A DNA stretch of 64,000 nucleotides from Sulfitobacter sp. CW3 (GTDB lineage Bacteria; Pseudomonadota; Alphaproteobacteria; Rhodobacterales; Rhodobacteraceae): the NCBI RefSeq assembly GCF_019392245.1, contig NZ_JAHXRL010000005.1, positions 237,042 through 301,041 on the forward strand, in the 5' to 3' direction. The notes under the pieces were generated by a model. It ran no database searches and had not been told where the DNA came from. It saw nothing but the letters and a program-made list of their open reading frames with translations. The position numbers and the translations under genes are program-made. Below are positions 33,463 to 43,552 of this stretch, in pieces. How positions within the stretch are numbered: the first letter of the stretch is position 1; the number at the start of each line of letters is the position of its first letter.

Positions 33463-34214
33463 ACCGCATCCTCCGCACCCAGATAGGCCTCGCGGACGGT
33501 GGGGTCGCGTTTGATTTCGTCAGCAGTGCCCGTGGCAATCACCTGCCCGTAGACCAAAACGCTGATCCGATCCGCAAGGGCGAAAACTGCATCCATATCA
33601 TGTTCGACCAACAAAATCGGGGCCTGCGCCCGCAGCGCGTCCAGGAACCCGGTCAGCCGTTTTGACCCCGATGCACCCAGCCCCGCCATCGGCTCATCCA
33701 TCAAGAATACCTTGGGTTCGAGCGTCAGGGCCACGGCAACCTCAAGCAGGCGACGTTGGCCGTGGGACAGATCGGCGGTCCGTTTGGCGGCCTGATCGGC
33801 CAGCCCGACGCGTTCCAGCGCGGCCATTCCGCGATCGACCAACGCGCGGTCCTTCATCACCGGGCGAAAGAAACGCATCACGCCACCATCATGGCCCAAT
33901 GCGCCCAAAACGGTGTTTTGCAGCACCGTATATTCCATCGCCAGCGATGAAATCTGGAACGTGCGCCCCAGCCCGGCCCGCGCGCGCGGTACTGTGCCCA
34001 AGTGCGTCACATCGCGGCCCGCAAATTCAACCGTCCCGCTGTCAGAGCGCAAACCGCCCGCGATCTGTTTGATCAACGTCGATTTACCCGCCCCGTTCGG
34101 GCCGATCAGCGCGTGGATTTCCCCCCGCACCAACGTCAACGACACATCATCCGTCGCCTTCAGCGCGCCAAAGCTTTTGTTCAGGTGTGACAGCTTTAAC
34201 AATGGATCAGTCAT
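33459..34214 (-). CDS. Liv-type ABC ATPase (LivG-like) of the aromatic cluster
   Basis: An ATP-binding subunit of 251 residues. Walker A GPNGAGKST, signature LSHGQRRLLE, Walker B VFLMDEPMAGLG and switch His in LVEHDMDAVF are all canonical, unlike the LivG paralogue at 14779-15543. The LivG-type end (DPTVREAYLGAEDAV) is present. The start MTDPLLKL at 34214 overlaps the permease stop by 8 bases; a start 10 codons earlier is possible but has no supporting similarity. Confidence 0.92.
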   Translation of the reverse strand: MTDPLLKLSHLNKSFGALKATDDVSLTLVRGEIHALIGPNGAGKSTLIKQIAGGLRSDSGTVEFAGRDVTHLGTVPRARAGLGRTFQISSLAMEYTVLQNTVLGALGHDGGVMRFFRPVMKDRALVDRGMAALERVGLADQAAKRTADLSHGQRRLLEVAVALTLEPKVFLMDEPMAGLGASGSKRLTGFLDALRAQAPILLVEHDMDAVFALADRISVLVYGQVIATGTADEIKRDPTVREAYLGAEDAV

Positions 34215-35190
34215 GTGCCACCTCGCGCCCTGCAATCGTGCCAATCAGGCCGCCGCGTGCAAACAACACAACCAGCAGCAAAAGCAGCCCCAGATAAACG
34301 TGCCAAAACTCGCTTAGCCCGCCTAATGTGTGTTCGAGCAAGATATACAGCGCCGCCCCGGCCACAGGGCCAAACAGCCGTCCGACCCCGCCCAAGATGA
34401 CAAACACCATGATCTCTCCGCTGGTATGCCAGCTGAACATGGTGGGACTGACGAAACGGTTAAGATCGGCAAACAGCGCCCCGGCCAACCCGGTAACGGC
34501 ACCTGAAATCACAAAGGCCACCAGACGGAGGCGAAACGGGGTCAGGCCCACGGTTTCAACCCGTTCGGCGTTTTGCCGTGCCGCCGACAGCGCCAGACCA
34601 AAACGTGCCTTGGCCAGACGGCCCGCGCCAAACAGAACGATGGCCAGAATGCCAAAGGCGATGGCAAAGAACTGGATCGGATCAAGGGTATTCAACCCCG
34701 GAAAATCATTGCGAACATAGATAGATAGCCCATCCTCGCCCCCATAAGCCGGCCAAGAGATCGCGAAGTAATAGAGCATCTGACCAAAGGCGAGCGTGAT
34801 CATGATAAAGTAAACGCCCGTCGTGCGCAGGCTAAGCGCGCCAATCGCAAGCGCGGCAAGCGCCGACGCGACAATCGCCACGCCCCAGATCACCAGCATC
34901 GATTTGGTGCCTTCGATCAGAAACGGGGTTTCCATCAGCGGCGTATAGCTTTGGGCGTGGCTGGCAAGAATGCCCATGGCATAGCCCCCCAACCCGAAAA
35001 ACGCCGCGTGCCCAAAGCTGACCAACCCGCCCAGACCCAGTGCGATGTTCAGGCCAACGCCCGCCAATGCAAGGATTGCCGCCTTGGTCGCCAAGGTGAT
35101 AATAAACGGCTCGTCCAGGGCAAATGCGACCAGCGCCGTGGTGGGCAGGATCGCGAATAATACAATGTTCAAAAGGGTTTCGCGGGTCAT
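34207..35190 (-). CDS. Liv-type ABC permease (LivM-like) of the aromatic cluster
   Basis: A 327-residue permease with the LivM hallmarks GLNIALGLGGLVSFGHAAFFGLGGYAMG and VILGGVGRLFGPVAGAALYILLEHTL. The start MTRETLLN at 35190 has GGAGGGAA upstream and follows the LivH-like stop by one base. The longer open frame would add a Cys-rich stretch from within livH. Confidence 0.93.
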   Translation of the reverse strand: MTRETLLNIVLFAILPTTALVAFALDEPFIITLATKAAILALAGVGLNIALGLGGLVSFGHAAFFGLGGYAMGILASHAQSYTPLMETPFLIEGTKSMLVIWGVAIVASALAALAIGALSLRTTGVYFIMITLAFGQMLYYFAISWPAYGGEDGLSIYVRNDFPGLNTLDPIQFFAIAFGILAIVLFGAGRLAKARFGLALSAARQNAERVETVGLTPFRLRLVAFVISGAVTGLAGALFADLNRFVSPTMFSWHTSGEIMVFVILGGVGRLFGPVAGAALYILLEHTLGGLSEFWHVYLGLLLLLVVLFARGGLIGTIAGREVAHD

Positions 35191-35191
35191 G

Positions 35192-36109
35192 TTACTTCCC
35201 TCCAAACAGGCCGGAGGGTTTGAACAGCAACACCCCAACCATCAAGATATAGATCGCCATTGACGCGACCGCCGACCCGACAGATGTGGCCGATGATGCG
35301 GGCATAAAGGTCGCGAAAAGCGGCGGCAGCAGCACGCCGCCCAACGTGTCGGTCAGCCCCACAAGGATCGACCCGACCAGCGCCCCCTTGATCGATCCGA
35401 TGCCGCCAATCACGATCACCACAAAAGCAAGGATCAAAACCGGTTCACCCATCCCGACCTGCACCGACTGGATTGCACCCACCAGCGCGCCAGCAAGCCC
35501 GGCAAGGGCCGCGCCAAGGGCAAAAACCATCGTATAAAGCTTTGAGATATCAATGCCCAAGGCGGCGATCATCTCGCGGTCAGCCTCGCCTGCGCGGATC
35601 TGGATGCCGATGCGCGTTTTCGCGATCAGCCAGAAAACTCCGGCGGCGACTAACAGGCCGACGCCGATAATCACCAAACGATACAGCGGATATAGAATGC
35701 CCCCCGGCAGCATGATCGGCCCGGCCAGCGCTGCGGGTACGTCCAAGAACAGCGGAAACGACCCAAACAGCCAGCGCGTCCCTTCGGAGAAAATCAAAAT
35801 TAATGCAAAGGTGGCAAGCACTTGGTCCAGATGATCGCGGTCATACAGACGCCGGATCACCAGCAATTCAACCAATGCCCCCGCCGTAGCGGATGCGGCC
35901 AGCGCAGCCACCAACGCCAAGGCAAAAGACCCGGTCCATCCCGCGACAGCAGCGGCAGCAAACGCACCAACCATATACAGCGATCCGTGGGCCAGATTGA
36001 TCAGGCCCATAACGCCGAAAATCAGGGTCAAGCCGGCAGCCATCAGGAATAGCATCACACCGAACTGAAGCCCGTTCAGGACCTGTTCGATCAATAATAT
36101 CGTCGACAT
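35192..36109 (-). CDS. Liv-type ABC permease (LivH-like) of the aromatic cluster
   Basis: A 305-residue permease beginning VLNGLQFGVMLFLMAAGLTLIFGVMGLINLAHGSLYMVGAF, the LivH signature, with VIGGIGSIKGALVGSILVGLTDTLGG as coupling segment. It lies 84 bases downstream of the binding-protein gene, across a stem-loop, and 1 base before the LivM-like gene. Confidence 0.93.
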   Translation of the reverse strand: MSTILLIEQVLNGLQFGVMLFLMAAGLTLIFGVMGLINLAHGSLYMVGAFAAAAVAGWTGSFALALVAALAASATAGALVELLVIRRLYDRDHLDQVLATFALILIFSEGTRWLFGSFPLFLDVPAALAGPIMLPGGILYPLYRLVIIGVGLLVAAGVFWLIAKTRIGIQIRAGEADREMIAALGIDISKLYTMVFALGAALAGLAGALVGAIQSVQVGMGEPVLILAFVVIVIGGIGSIKGALVGSILVGLTDTLGGVLLPPLFATFMPASSATSVGSAVASMAIYILMVGVLLFKPSGLFGGK

Positions 36110-36159
36110 AAGGGGGCGTTCCTTAGGTAACTCTTGCAGGGGGCGATCTGCCAGAACAC

Positions 36160-36185
36160 GCTGCGCCAGTGAACACCGGCGCAGC
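36160..36185 (-). terminator. Stem-loop after the binding-protein gene
   Basis: GCTGCGCC (36160-36167) and GGCGCAGC (36178-36185) form an 8-bp stem with a 10-base loop just after the binding-protein stop. No T run follows, so it more likely stabilises the upstream mRNA or attenuates than fully terminates. Confidence 0.6.
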
Positions 36186-36193
36186 GGATTAGA

Positions 36194-37333
36194 TTACATT
36201 TTGCAGTCAGCACCATAGACGTCTTGGTGGTCGCTGGACGCCACGCCGATGATCTTGTTTGTCACGACATCACCCTCTTTGATGACCTCGCGCATGTAGA
36301 TATCCTGGATCGGGTGGTGGTTTGGCGCGAATGCGAAATCACCCCGTACCGATGCAAAATCGGCTTCTTCCAATGCGGCTTGGAACGCGGCCGCGTCCTT
36401 GACATCTGCCTTGCCCATTGCGCTTTGCAACAATAGTGCGGTGTCATATCCCTGCGCCGCATAAAGCGATGGCAGGCGGCCATACTCGGCTTGGAAGTCT
36501 GCAACGAATTTCTTGTTCGCCGCGTTGTCGATGTCTTTGGACCAGTGCGATGTGTTCTTGACGCCCAGTGCCGCATCGCCAATCGCGCCCAAGATACCTT
36601 GGTCAAAGCTGAACGCCGGACCCATCACATTTTTCTCAACGCCTGAACCGGCAAATTGTTTCATAAATGAAATTCCCATGCCGCCGGGCAGGAAGAAATA
36701 GACCGTATCGGCGTCTGATGCGCGGATTTGTGCAATTTCGGCGGCATAGTCTGTCTGGCCCAATTTGGTGTAAACCTCGCCCACGACCTCGCCCTTAAAG
36801 GTGCGTTTGAACCCATTCATACCATCTGTGCCCGCCGGATAGTTCGGGGCCATCAGGAAAACCTTCTCGATGCCATTATCGCTGGCCCACATACCGCCTG
36901 CCTCATAGAAGGCGTCGTTTTGCCAAGCGACGTTAAAGTACAGCGGGCTGCACCCTTTGCCGGCCAACGCGGACGGGCCCGCGTTCGGGGAAAGATAGAA
37001 TTTTCCCTGTGCCGTCGCGGCGGGCACCACGGCCATGGCAAGGTTGGACCAGATGATCCCGGTCAAAACGTCGACCTTTTCGGACTGGATCAGCTTGTCG
37101 GTCAATTGCACCGCGATATCCGGTTTACGCTGGTCATCTTCGATCACCAGTTCCAGATTATCGTTGCCCTTGGCCGCAAGCACAAAGCCGTCGCGCACGT
37201 CAATGCCAAGGCCCGCACCACCACCAGACAGTGTTGTGATCATGCCAACCTTGACCTTGCTGCCATCGGCATAGGCCATGCCCGCGCCAAGCGCCGCGAT
37301 CGAGGCCGCAGCAATTAGTGTTCTTAGTTTCAT
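36194..37333 (-). CDS. Liv-type ABC substrate-binding protein of the aromatic cluster
   Basis: A periplasmic binding protein of 379 residues with a Sec signal (MKLRTLIAAASIAALGAGMAYA, cleaved before DGSK). The mature start VKVGMITTLSGGGAGLGIDVRDGF and the motif FLAMAPNYPAGTDG-like segment (VFLMAPNYPAGTDGMNGFK) fit type I Peripla_BP_6 proteins, including those for aromatic acids. The start at 37333 has GGGAG upstream. It follows kynU by 87 bases, so it may be in the same transcript or have its own promoter. The substrate is inferred from context only. Confidence 0.9.
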   Translation of the reverse strand: MKLRTLIAAASIAALGAGMAYADGSKVKVGMITTLSGGGAGLGIDVRDGFVLAAKGNDNLELVIEDDQRKPDIAVQLTDKLIQSEKVDVLTGIIWSNLAMAVVPAATAQGKFYLSPNAGPSALAGKGCSPLYFNVAWQNDAFYEAGGMWASDNGIEKVFLMAPNYPAGTDGMNGFKRTFKGEVVGEVYTKLGQTDYAAEIAQIRASDADTVYFFLPGGMGISFMKQFAGSGVEKNVMGPAFSFDQGILGAIGDAALGVKNTSHWSKDIDNAANKKFVADFQAEYGRLPSLYAAQGYDTALLLQSAMGKADVKDAAAFQAALEEADFASVRGDFAFAPNHHPIQDIYMREVIKEGDVVTNKIIGVASSDHQDVYGADCKM

Positions 37334-37420
37334 TGTAGTCTCCCTTGATGTGTGAGCCTCTTTTTGGGCTCGTTTGATAATTCTACAGTGACGCATGTGG
37401 CGCAGCGGTCAAGCAGCGCC

Positions 37421-38611
37421 TTAAGTGACCCGTGATTTCACCTTGTACGCGTCGGTATCCCAAAGATTATTGTTCATTACGTCAGCAATAACCCTGACCG
37501 CTGCGGACACATCAGCGCTGTCGATATAGAGCGGCGTAAAGCCAAAGCGCATGATGTCGGGCGCACGGAAATCACCGATCACGCCGCGGTCAATCACCGC
37601 CTGCATAGCCGCATAGCCATGTTCAAACCGCCACGACACCTGCGATCCGCGTATCGTGGCATCGCGTGGGCTGGCCAGCGTCAGCGCGGGCACGTCGCGT
37701 TCGATTTCCGCGATGAATTGTTCCTGAAGCGCGATAGACGCGGCGCGCAGATCGTTCATATCAACGTCGGCCCACAGCTCCATCGCGACCTCAAGTGCGG
37801 TCAGTTGGATCACGGGGGGCGTGCCCACCCGCATCCGTTCGATCCCGTTTCCCGGGGCATAATTCAGATCAAATTCAAACGGTTGACGGTGCCCAAGCCA
37901 CCCTGCCAGCGCGGGTTCAACGGCGTCCGCAAGATCAGGGCGCACATAGATAAAGCCCGGCGCGCCCGGTCCACCGTTAAGATATTTATAGGTACAGCCC
38001 ACGGCAAATTCCGCGTTCGAGGCGGTCATATCCACGGGCAGCGCGCCAGCAGAATGCGCAAGATCCCACACCATCACGGCCCCTTTGGCCTGGGCCAATT
38101 CCGTGACCGTCTTCATGTCATGCATGCGGCCTGTGCGGTAATCGACCTCGGTCAACATCACCACAGCGACGTCTTCGCTGATCGCCTCCATGACCTCTTC
38201 GGGGGGAACCGTGCGCAGTTCGTACCCCTGCTCCAACAGCTTCACCAGCCCTTCGGCCATATAAAGGTCAGACGGAAAATTCCCGTTATCGCTTAGGATT
38301 ACACGGCGATCTTTACGCAGTTTCAGGCCCGATGACAGCGCCTGAAACACCTTGATCGACAGGGTGTCGCCCATCACGACGGACCCGTCCGGCGCGCCAA
38401 TGATGCGGGCGACCATATTGCCAACGCGGCTGGGCTGCGCCATCCAATCGGCCTTGTTCCAGCCGCGGATCAGCATTTCGCCCCATTCATCAGCCATCAT
38501 CGCCTGCACCCGCGCAGGCACGGCGCGCGGTAGTGGACCCAGCGAATTGCCATCCAGATAGATCACACCTTCGGGCAGAAAGAACGCCGCTTTATTCAAA
38601 ATATCAGCCAC
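37421..38611 (-). CDS. kynU: Kynureninase
   Basis: A PLP enzyme cleaving kynurenine to anthranilate and alanine. The 396 residues show YLDGNSLGPLP (18-28), the PLP-binding aspartate in VWDLAHSAGALPVD (D183), and the Schiff-base lysine K209 in CTYKYLNGGPGAPGF, all diagnostic. The C-terminal RFGFTPLYIDSADV is conserved. The start is GTG at 38611, directly after the kynA stop (TAAGTG), with AGGAG 9 bases upstream within the kynA end. Confidence 0.96.
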   Translation of the reverse strand: MADILNKAAFFLPEGVIYLDGNSLGPLPRAVPARVQAMMADEWGEMLIRGWNKADWMAQPSRVGNMVARIIGAPDGSVVMGDTLSIKVFQALSSGLKLRKDRRVILSDNGNFPSDLYMAEGLVKLLEQGYELRTVPPEEVMEAISEDVAVVMLTEVDYRTGRMHDMKTVTELAQAKGAVMVWDLAHSAGALPVDMTASNAEFAVGCTYKYLNGGPGAPGFIYVRPDLADAVEPALAGWLGHRQPFEFDLNYAPGNGIERMRVGTPPVIQLTALEVAMELWADVDMNDLRAASIALQEQFIAEIERDVPALTLASPRDATIRGSQVSWRFEHGYAAMQAVIDRGVIGDFRAPDIMRFGFTPLYIDSADVSAAVRVIADVMNNNLWDTDAYKVKSRVT

Positions 38612-39439
38612 TTACAGGGCTCCTCTCACGTGCCATAGTTCCGGAAAAAGTTCGACTTCAAGCATTTTGCGCAGATAGGCAACGCCATTTGTGCCCCCCG
38701 TACCGCGCTTGAACCCGATGATCCGCTCGACGGTGGTGACGTGGTTAAAGCGCCAGCGGCGAAAGTAATCTTCAAGATCGACCAGCTTTTCCGCCAGCTC
38801 GTACAGTGCCCAATATTTCGACGGGTTTTCATAGACTTGCTGCCACAAGTCTTGCACGTCGGGTTGCGCATCCCAATTGGTTTTGCCCGGCTCGCCTGCC
38901 AGATTCACATGGCCAAAGCCCTTGCACAGATGGGTGATGGCCACCTGATACAAGCTGGGCTGGGCCAACTCGTCTTGCAGCGCCTTTAGCGCGTCGGGTT
39001 TATGTTTGTGCACCTGCATCAGCGCCCCGTTGCGGTTGCCCAGCAGATATTCGACCAGCCGGTATTGGTGCGACTGAAACCCGCTGGAATTGCCCAAGGA
39101 CGGCCGAAAGGCTGTGTATTCGCTGGGGGTCATCGTGCGCAGCACATCCCACGCATTGTTGAGCTGTTCAAAGATCCGTGCCACCCGCGACAGCATCTTG
39201 AACGCCGAGGCCAAATCATCGGTCAGCATCACCTTGCGGGCCGCTTGCAGCTCATGAATGGCCAGCCGCATCCACAGTTCGGACGTCTGATGCTGCACGA
39301 TGAACAGCATCTCGTCATGGGCGTCACTTAGCGGGTGTTGCGACGACAGGATCGCATCAAGCCCCAGATAATCGCCATAGGACATGTCCTTGGCAAAATC
39401 CATTTTCGCCCCTTTTGAGGCTTCGTCAAAACTACTCAC
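38612..39439 (-). CDS. kynA: Tryptophan 2,3-dioxygenase
   Basis: A heme enzyme opening the indole ring of L-tryptophan to N-formylkynurenine. The 275 residues include the catalytic distal histidine H50 ([12 protein letters not shown]), the proximal heme-ligand H233 ([21 protein letters not shown]) and [12 protein letters not shown]. It overlaps the CoA-ligase gene by 4 bases upstream and abuts kynU downstream. This tight order ties tryptophan breakdown to anthranilate activation. Confidence 0.96.
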   Translation of the reverse strand: MSSFDEASKGAKMDFAKDMSYGDYLGLDAILSSQHPLSDAHDEMLFIVQHQTSELWMRLAIHELQAARKVMLTDDLASAFKMLSRVARIFEQLNNAWDVLRTMTPSEYTAFRPSLGNSSGFQSHQYRLVEYLLGNRNGALMQVHKHKPDALKALQDELAQPSLYQVAITHLCKGFGHVNLAGEPGKTNWDAQPDVQDLWQQVYENPSKYWALYELAEKLVDLEDYFRRWRFNHVTTVERIIGFKRGTGGTNGVAYLRKMLEVELFPELWHVRGAL

Positions 39440-41052
39440 TGTTTTTCCCTTAGCGCAAAACGCTGTATCTTGCCGGTCGCAGTCTTTGGCAATGCATCGA
39501 TAAATTGAACGTCTCGTGGATATTTAAACGGTGCAATGGTCGCTTTAACATGATCCTGCAACAGCTTGATTGTATTTTCATTTATTGGCACATCTTCCCT
39601 CAGAACGATATGCGCCTGCACGATCGATCCGCGCTGTTCATCAGGCTTTGCGACCACAGCACATTCCAAAACAAAGGGGTGTGCCAGCAGTGCCGCTTCG
39701 ACCTCGGGGCCTGCGATATTATAGCCTGACGAAATGATCATGTCATCGTTGCGTGCGGCGAAATGCAGGTATCCGTCCTCGTCCATACTAAAGCTGTCGC
39801 CGGTGATGTTCCAACCGTCTTTGACGTAAACCGCCTGCCGATCATCCGCCAGATAGCGACACCCGGTGGGCCCTTGCACCGCCAACCGCCCCACATCCCC
39901 GCGCGGCAATTCTGTGCCAGCCTCGTCGACCACCTTGACCCGGTAGCCCGTGACAGGCTTGCCCGTGCAGGCGGCCCGATGGTCATCAAAACGGTTCGAA
40001 ATAAAGATATGCAACATCTCGGTCGCGCCAATCCCGTCCAGCATCGGCTTGCCGGTTTTTTCCTGCCACTCGTGGTAAACAGGCGCGGGCAAGGTCTCCC
40101 CCGCGCTGACGGCAGCGCGTAGGCTGGACAGATCGGCACCGCCGTCCATCGCCACCAGCATCGCACGATATGCCGTGGGGGCGGTAAAACACACGGTTGC
40201 TTTGTATTTCTCAATTATTTCAATCATGTTCGGCGGTGAGGCCGTTTCCAGCAATGTGGCTGCCGCACCAAATCGCAACGGAAATATCGCCAACCCGCCC
40301 AAGCCAAAGGTAAACGCCAAAGGCGGCGATCCGACGAAAACGTCGTCAGGCGTGACGTTCAGAACCTCGCGCGCATAGCCGTCTGCGATAATCAGCAAGT
40401 CCCGGTGAAAGTGCATTGTCGCCTTGGGACTGCCCGTCGTCCCCGAGGTAAAGCCGAGCAAGGCCACATCATCAACAGCCGTATCAACCGACTGAAATTG
40501 AACAGGTTTTTCCAGCGCAAGCCGGTCAAGCTCAGCATCATGGTTGCTGGTCCCATCGAACCCGACCACAGATTTCAAAAACCGGGAGGTTTTCGCGCAG
40601 GCCGTCATTTCGTCCATTAACCGCGTGTCGCATATCGCGTGGCTGATCTCGGCTTTGTCGACGATTGCCGTTAACTCTCCGGCGCGCAGCATCGGCATTG
40701 TGTTCACCACCACGGCACCCGCCTTGGTCGCGGCCAACCAACACGCGACCATCGCAGGGTTGTTCGCCGACCGGATCAAAACCCGGTTGCCCGGCTTCAC
40801 CCCTAGGTTTTCAACCATCGCGCGCGCCAGTTTGTTGGTCCAGTCGGCCATCTCTTTATAGCTGCGCCTGCGCCCGTTTCCGATCAAGGCGGTGTAATCA
40901 GCAAATCCCTTTTCAACCATTTTATCAGTAAGTTCGACGGCGACATTCAACCGATCAGGATAGTCAAACCCCTCTAACAACAGCTCCGGCCAGCTTTGCA
41001 TTGGCGGCAAATTATCCCGTGAAAAGCTATCGACATGTCCTGACGGTTGCAT
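39436..41052 (-). CDS. 2-Aminobenzoate-CoA ligase-like (benzoate-CoA ligase family)
   Basis: An ANL-family ligase of 538 residues, close to benzoate/2-aminobenzoate-CoA ligases. Motifs are [18 protein letters not shown] (A3), [16 protein letters not shown] (A5, typical of the benzoate-CoA ligase group), [40 protein letters not shown] (A7-A8) and the catalytic lysine in [15 protein letters not shown]. Context with kynA/kynU upstream of a 2-aminobenzoyl-CoA monooxygenase/reductase gives anthranilate as the expected substrate. It starts 11 bases after the acyl-CoA dehydrogenase gene and overlaps kynA by 4 bases. Confidence 0.88.
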   Translation of the reverse strand: MQPSGHVDSFSRDNLPPMQSWPELLLEGFDYPDRLNVAVELTDKMVEKGFADYTALIGNGRRRSYKEMADWTNKLARAMVENLGVKPGNRVLIRSANNPAMVACWLAATKAGAVVVNTMPMLRAGELTAIVDKAEISHAICDTRLMDEMTACAKTSRFLKSVVGFDGTSNHDAELDRLALEKPVQFQSVDTAVDDVALLGFTSGTTGSPKATMHFHRDLLIIADGYAREVLNVTPDDVFVGSPPLAFTFGLGGLAIFPLRFGAAATLLETASPPNMIEIIEKYKATVCFTAPTAYRAMLVAMDGGADLSSLRAAVSAGETLPAPVYHEWQEKTGKPMLDGIGATEMLHIFISNRFDDHRAACTGKPVTGYRVKVVDEAGTELPRGDVGRLAVQGPTGCRYLADDRQAVYVKDGWNITGDSFSMDEDGYLHFAARNDDMIISSGYNIAGPEVEAALLAHPFVLECAVVAKPDEQRGSIVQAHIVLREDVPINENTIKLLQDHVKATIAPFKYPRDVQFIDALPKTATGKIQRFALREKQ

Positions 41053-41063
41053 ACCTAAATCCT

Positions 41064-42212
41064 CTACATCGCACCAATGGTTTGACGCGCAATCACAACC
41101 CGCTGCACGTCTGATGCGCCTTCATAAATGCGCAACGCTCTGATTTCGCGGTACAGGCTTTCCACCATCATACCGTGGCGCACCCCGTCGCCCCCAAACA
41201 GTTGCACCGCCTTATCGATCACCAGTTGCGCGTGATCGGTGGCAAACAGCTTGGCCATCGCGGCCTCGCGGGTGACCCGTGGCGCGCCCTGATCTTTCAG
41301 CCACGCCGCGCGGTAAATCAGCAACGCTGACGCATCAACATCCACCGCCATATCCGCGATATGGCCCTGTACCATCTGCAAATCCGCCAGTGGTTTGCCC
41401 TGCACCTGACGCGCGGTTACCCGTTGCAGCGCCTCGTCCAACGCCCGGCGGGCAAACCCCAAGGCAGCCGCCGCAACCGTTGACCGGAACACATCCAGCA
41501 CCGACATCGCAATGGCAAACCCCTGCCCCGGCGCGCCCAACATTGCAGACGCTGGCACCCGACAATCGGTAAAACGCAACGTCGCCAAGGGATGCGGCGC
41601 GATCACCTGCAACCGCTCGGCAATCTCGAAGCCCGGCAAACCCGCGGGCAAGATAAATGCCGACAATCCACGCGCTCCGGGGGCCTCGCCAGTTCTCGCA
41701 AACAACGTGTATACATCCGCGATGCCACCATTCGATATCCAGGTTTTCTCGCCATTCAGGATATACGCATCACCGTCACGCACGGCTGTCATTGTCGAAT
41801 TGGCAACGTCAGACCCGGATTGCGGTTCCGTCAAAGCAAAGGCTGAAATCGCGGCACCCGAACGGGTCTTTGGCAACCATTCGGCCTGCTGTTCCGGCGT
41901 GCCGAACAGACTGATGGCCCCCGTCCCAAGCCCCTGCATTGCAAAGGCAAAATCAGCCAGCCCGTCATGGCGCGCCAATGTTTCGCGGATCAGACACAAG
42001 CTGCGCACATCTAGCGTTTCGCCTGCTTGCGCGCCCGAATACTGCAACCAACCGCCCGCGCCCAACATCGCGACCAGCGATCGGCATGCTGCATCGGTAT
42101 CGTTATGATCCACGCCAGCCAAAGCGCCTGCTGCCCAAGCGTCCAAATCATCCGCCAAGGCCCGATGCCGATCCTCAAAAAACGGCCAATCCAGAAAACT
42201 GCGATCAGACAT
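41064..42212 (-). CDS. Acyl-CoA dehydrogenase
   Basis: An FAD-dependent alpha,beta-dehydrogenase of 382 residues. FAD/substrate motifs [24 protein letters not shown] and [17 protein letters not shown] are present, the catalytic glutamate is E364 in [11 protein letters not shown], and [22 protein letters not shown] follows the family pattern. In the A. evansii-type anthraniloyl-CoA route such an enzyme acts on the non-aromatic CoA intermediates after dearomatisation. The gap to the enoyl-CoA hydratase gene is 76 bases, to the ligase 11 bases. Confidence 0.92.
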   Translation of the reverse strand: MSDRSFLDWPFFEDRHRALADDLDAWAAGALAGVDHNDTDAACRSLVAMLGAGGWLQYSGAQAGETLDVRSLCLIRETLARHDGLADFAFAMQGLGTGAISLFGTPEQQAEWLPKTRSGAAISAFALTEPQSGSDVANSTMTAVRDGDAYILNGEKTWISNGGIADVYTLFARTGEAPGARGLSAFILPAGLPGFEIAERLQVIAPHPLATLRFTDCRVPASAMLGAPGQGFAIAMSVLDVFRSTVAAAALGFARRALDEALQRVTARQVQGKPLADLQMVQGHIADMAVDVDASALLIYRAAWLKDQGAPRVTREAAMAKLFATDHAQLVIDKAVQLFGGDGVRHGMMVESLYREIRALRIYEGASDVQRVVIARQTIGAM

Positions 42213-42288
42213 CGCGCACCACCCCTCTTTTCATTTTGCCAAATAAACTCCCGCCGGAGGCTCCCGTCCTCACATCAAGCACCACCGT

Positions 42289-43101
42289 TCAGTTCCCCTC
42301 GAACACGGGCCGCTGCTTGGCGACAAAAGCGTTATAGGCGCGCTCGAAATCGCCGGTTTGCATGCAGATCGCCTGCGCCTGCGCCTCGGCCTCGATCGCC
42401 TGTTCAATCGACATCGACCATTCCTGCGCCAGCATCGTCTTGGTCATCATATGGGCAAAGTTCGGCCCCGACTGGATTTGCTGCGCCAGCGCCAAGGCAT
42501 CCGCCTCCAGCGCGTCCCCTGACACCAGACGGTTGAAAAAGCCCCAGCGTTCGCCCTCATCCGCAGACATGGACCGCCCGGTATAAAGCAGCTCTGCCGC
42601 GCGGGTTTGTCCGATCACACGGGGCAGGATCGCGCAGGCCCCCATGTCACAGCCCGCAAGGCCGACACGGGTGAACAGAAACGCCGTCTTGGCCTCGGGT
42701 GTAGCCAGTCTCAGGTCGGACGCCATGGCGATGATCGCCCCGGCACCGACACAAACTCCATCCACCGCCGCGATCACCGGCTTGCCGCAGTTCACGATGG
42801 CCTTGACCAGATCGCCGGTCATCCGGGTAAAGCGCAGCATGTCTTTCATGTTCATGCGGGTCAGCGGCCCGATGATGTCATGCACATCCCCGCCCGAGCT
42901 GAAATTCCCGCCGTTCGACCCGAAAATCACCACATCCACGTCATCTGCATAGACCAGATCCCGAAACCAGTCGCGCAGCTCTGCATAGCTGTCAAAGGTC
43001 AGCGGGTTTTTGCGGTCAGGGCGGTCAAGGCGCACTGTCGCGATGCCGTCTTTGATCTCGCAAAGAAAATGTTTCACGTCGCTACGCATGGCTTGGGTCA
43101 T
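42289..43101 (-). CDS. Enoyl-CoA hydratase/isomerase family protein
   Basis: A crotonase-fold protein of 270 residues. The oxyanion-hole segments are seen as [17 protein letters not shown] and [67 protein letters not shown] region (about 150-195) follows, where the acidic catalytic residue is substituted by Cys-Asp, so the exact reaction (hydration, ring hydrolysis or isomerisation) is open. Start 43101 has GGAAGA upstream and overlaps the marR-like gene by 20 bases; a second ATG four codons later would reduce this to 8. Confidence 0.88.
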   Translation of the reverse strand: MTQAMRSDVKHFLCEIKDGIATVRLDRPDRKNPLTFDSYAELRDWFRDLVYADDVDVVIFGSNGGNFSSGGDVHDIIGPLTRMNMKDMLRFTRMTGDLVKAIVNCGKPVIAAVDGVCVGAGAIIAMASDLRLATPEAKTAFLFTRVGLAGCDMGACAILPRVIGQTRAAELLYTGRSMSADEGERWGFFNRLVSGDALEADALALAQQIQSGPNFAHMMTKTMLAQEWSMSIEQAIEAEAQAQAICMQTGDFERAYNAFVAKQRPVFEGN

Positions 43102-43552
43102 TTATTTCTTCCTTATTCTCAGCAGCTTGCGCCACCGCTATCAGTTGCGCGGCCATCAGGCGGGCATCTGCCGCGCTGATGCCGTGCAACATATCGTTGA
43201 TCCAGCCCTCATGGGCGGTGGCCTGTTGTGCGAATTCGACGTTGCCCGCCGGCGTCAGCCGCAAGATCATGGCACGGCGATCCCCCGGCACTGGCACGCG
43301 TTCCACCAGACCTTCCTCGGCCAAGCGATCCGCAATGCCTGTGACATTCCCGTTGGACACCCGCAACACGCCTGAAAGCTGGCTCATTTTCAGACCTTCG
43401 GGGTGGCGCGACAAGGCGGCCATCACATCGAAACGCGGCAAGGTGGTTTTGAATTCAAGCCGCAGTTTATCACGCAGGTGCCCGTCAACGTGACGGGTCA
43501 GACCCAGCAGGCGCAGCCACAGGCGCAGCCGGTCTTTAGAGGGGGTGCTCAA
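43082..43552 (-). CDS. MarR-family regulator of the anthranilate cluster
   Basis: A winged-helix regulator of 156 residues ([65 protein letters not shown] is the diagnostic core). MarR proteins of aromatic pathways commonly sense the aryl-CoA intermediate. It is embedded in the operon, overlapping the SDR gene upstream by 4 bases and the hydratase gene downstream by 20, so it would be made in step with the enzymes it is likely to control. Confidence 0.9.
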   Translation of the reverse strand: MSTPSKDRLRLWLRLLGLTRHVDGHLRDKLRLEFKTTLPRFDVMAALSRHPEGLKMSQLSGVLRVSNGNVTGIADRLAEEGLVERVPVPGDRRAMILRLTPAGNVEFAQQATAHEGWINDMLHGISAADARLMAAQLIAVAQAAENKEEINDPSHA

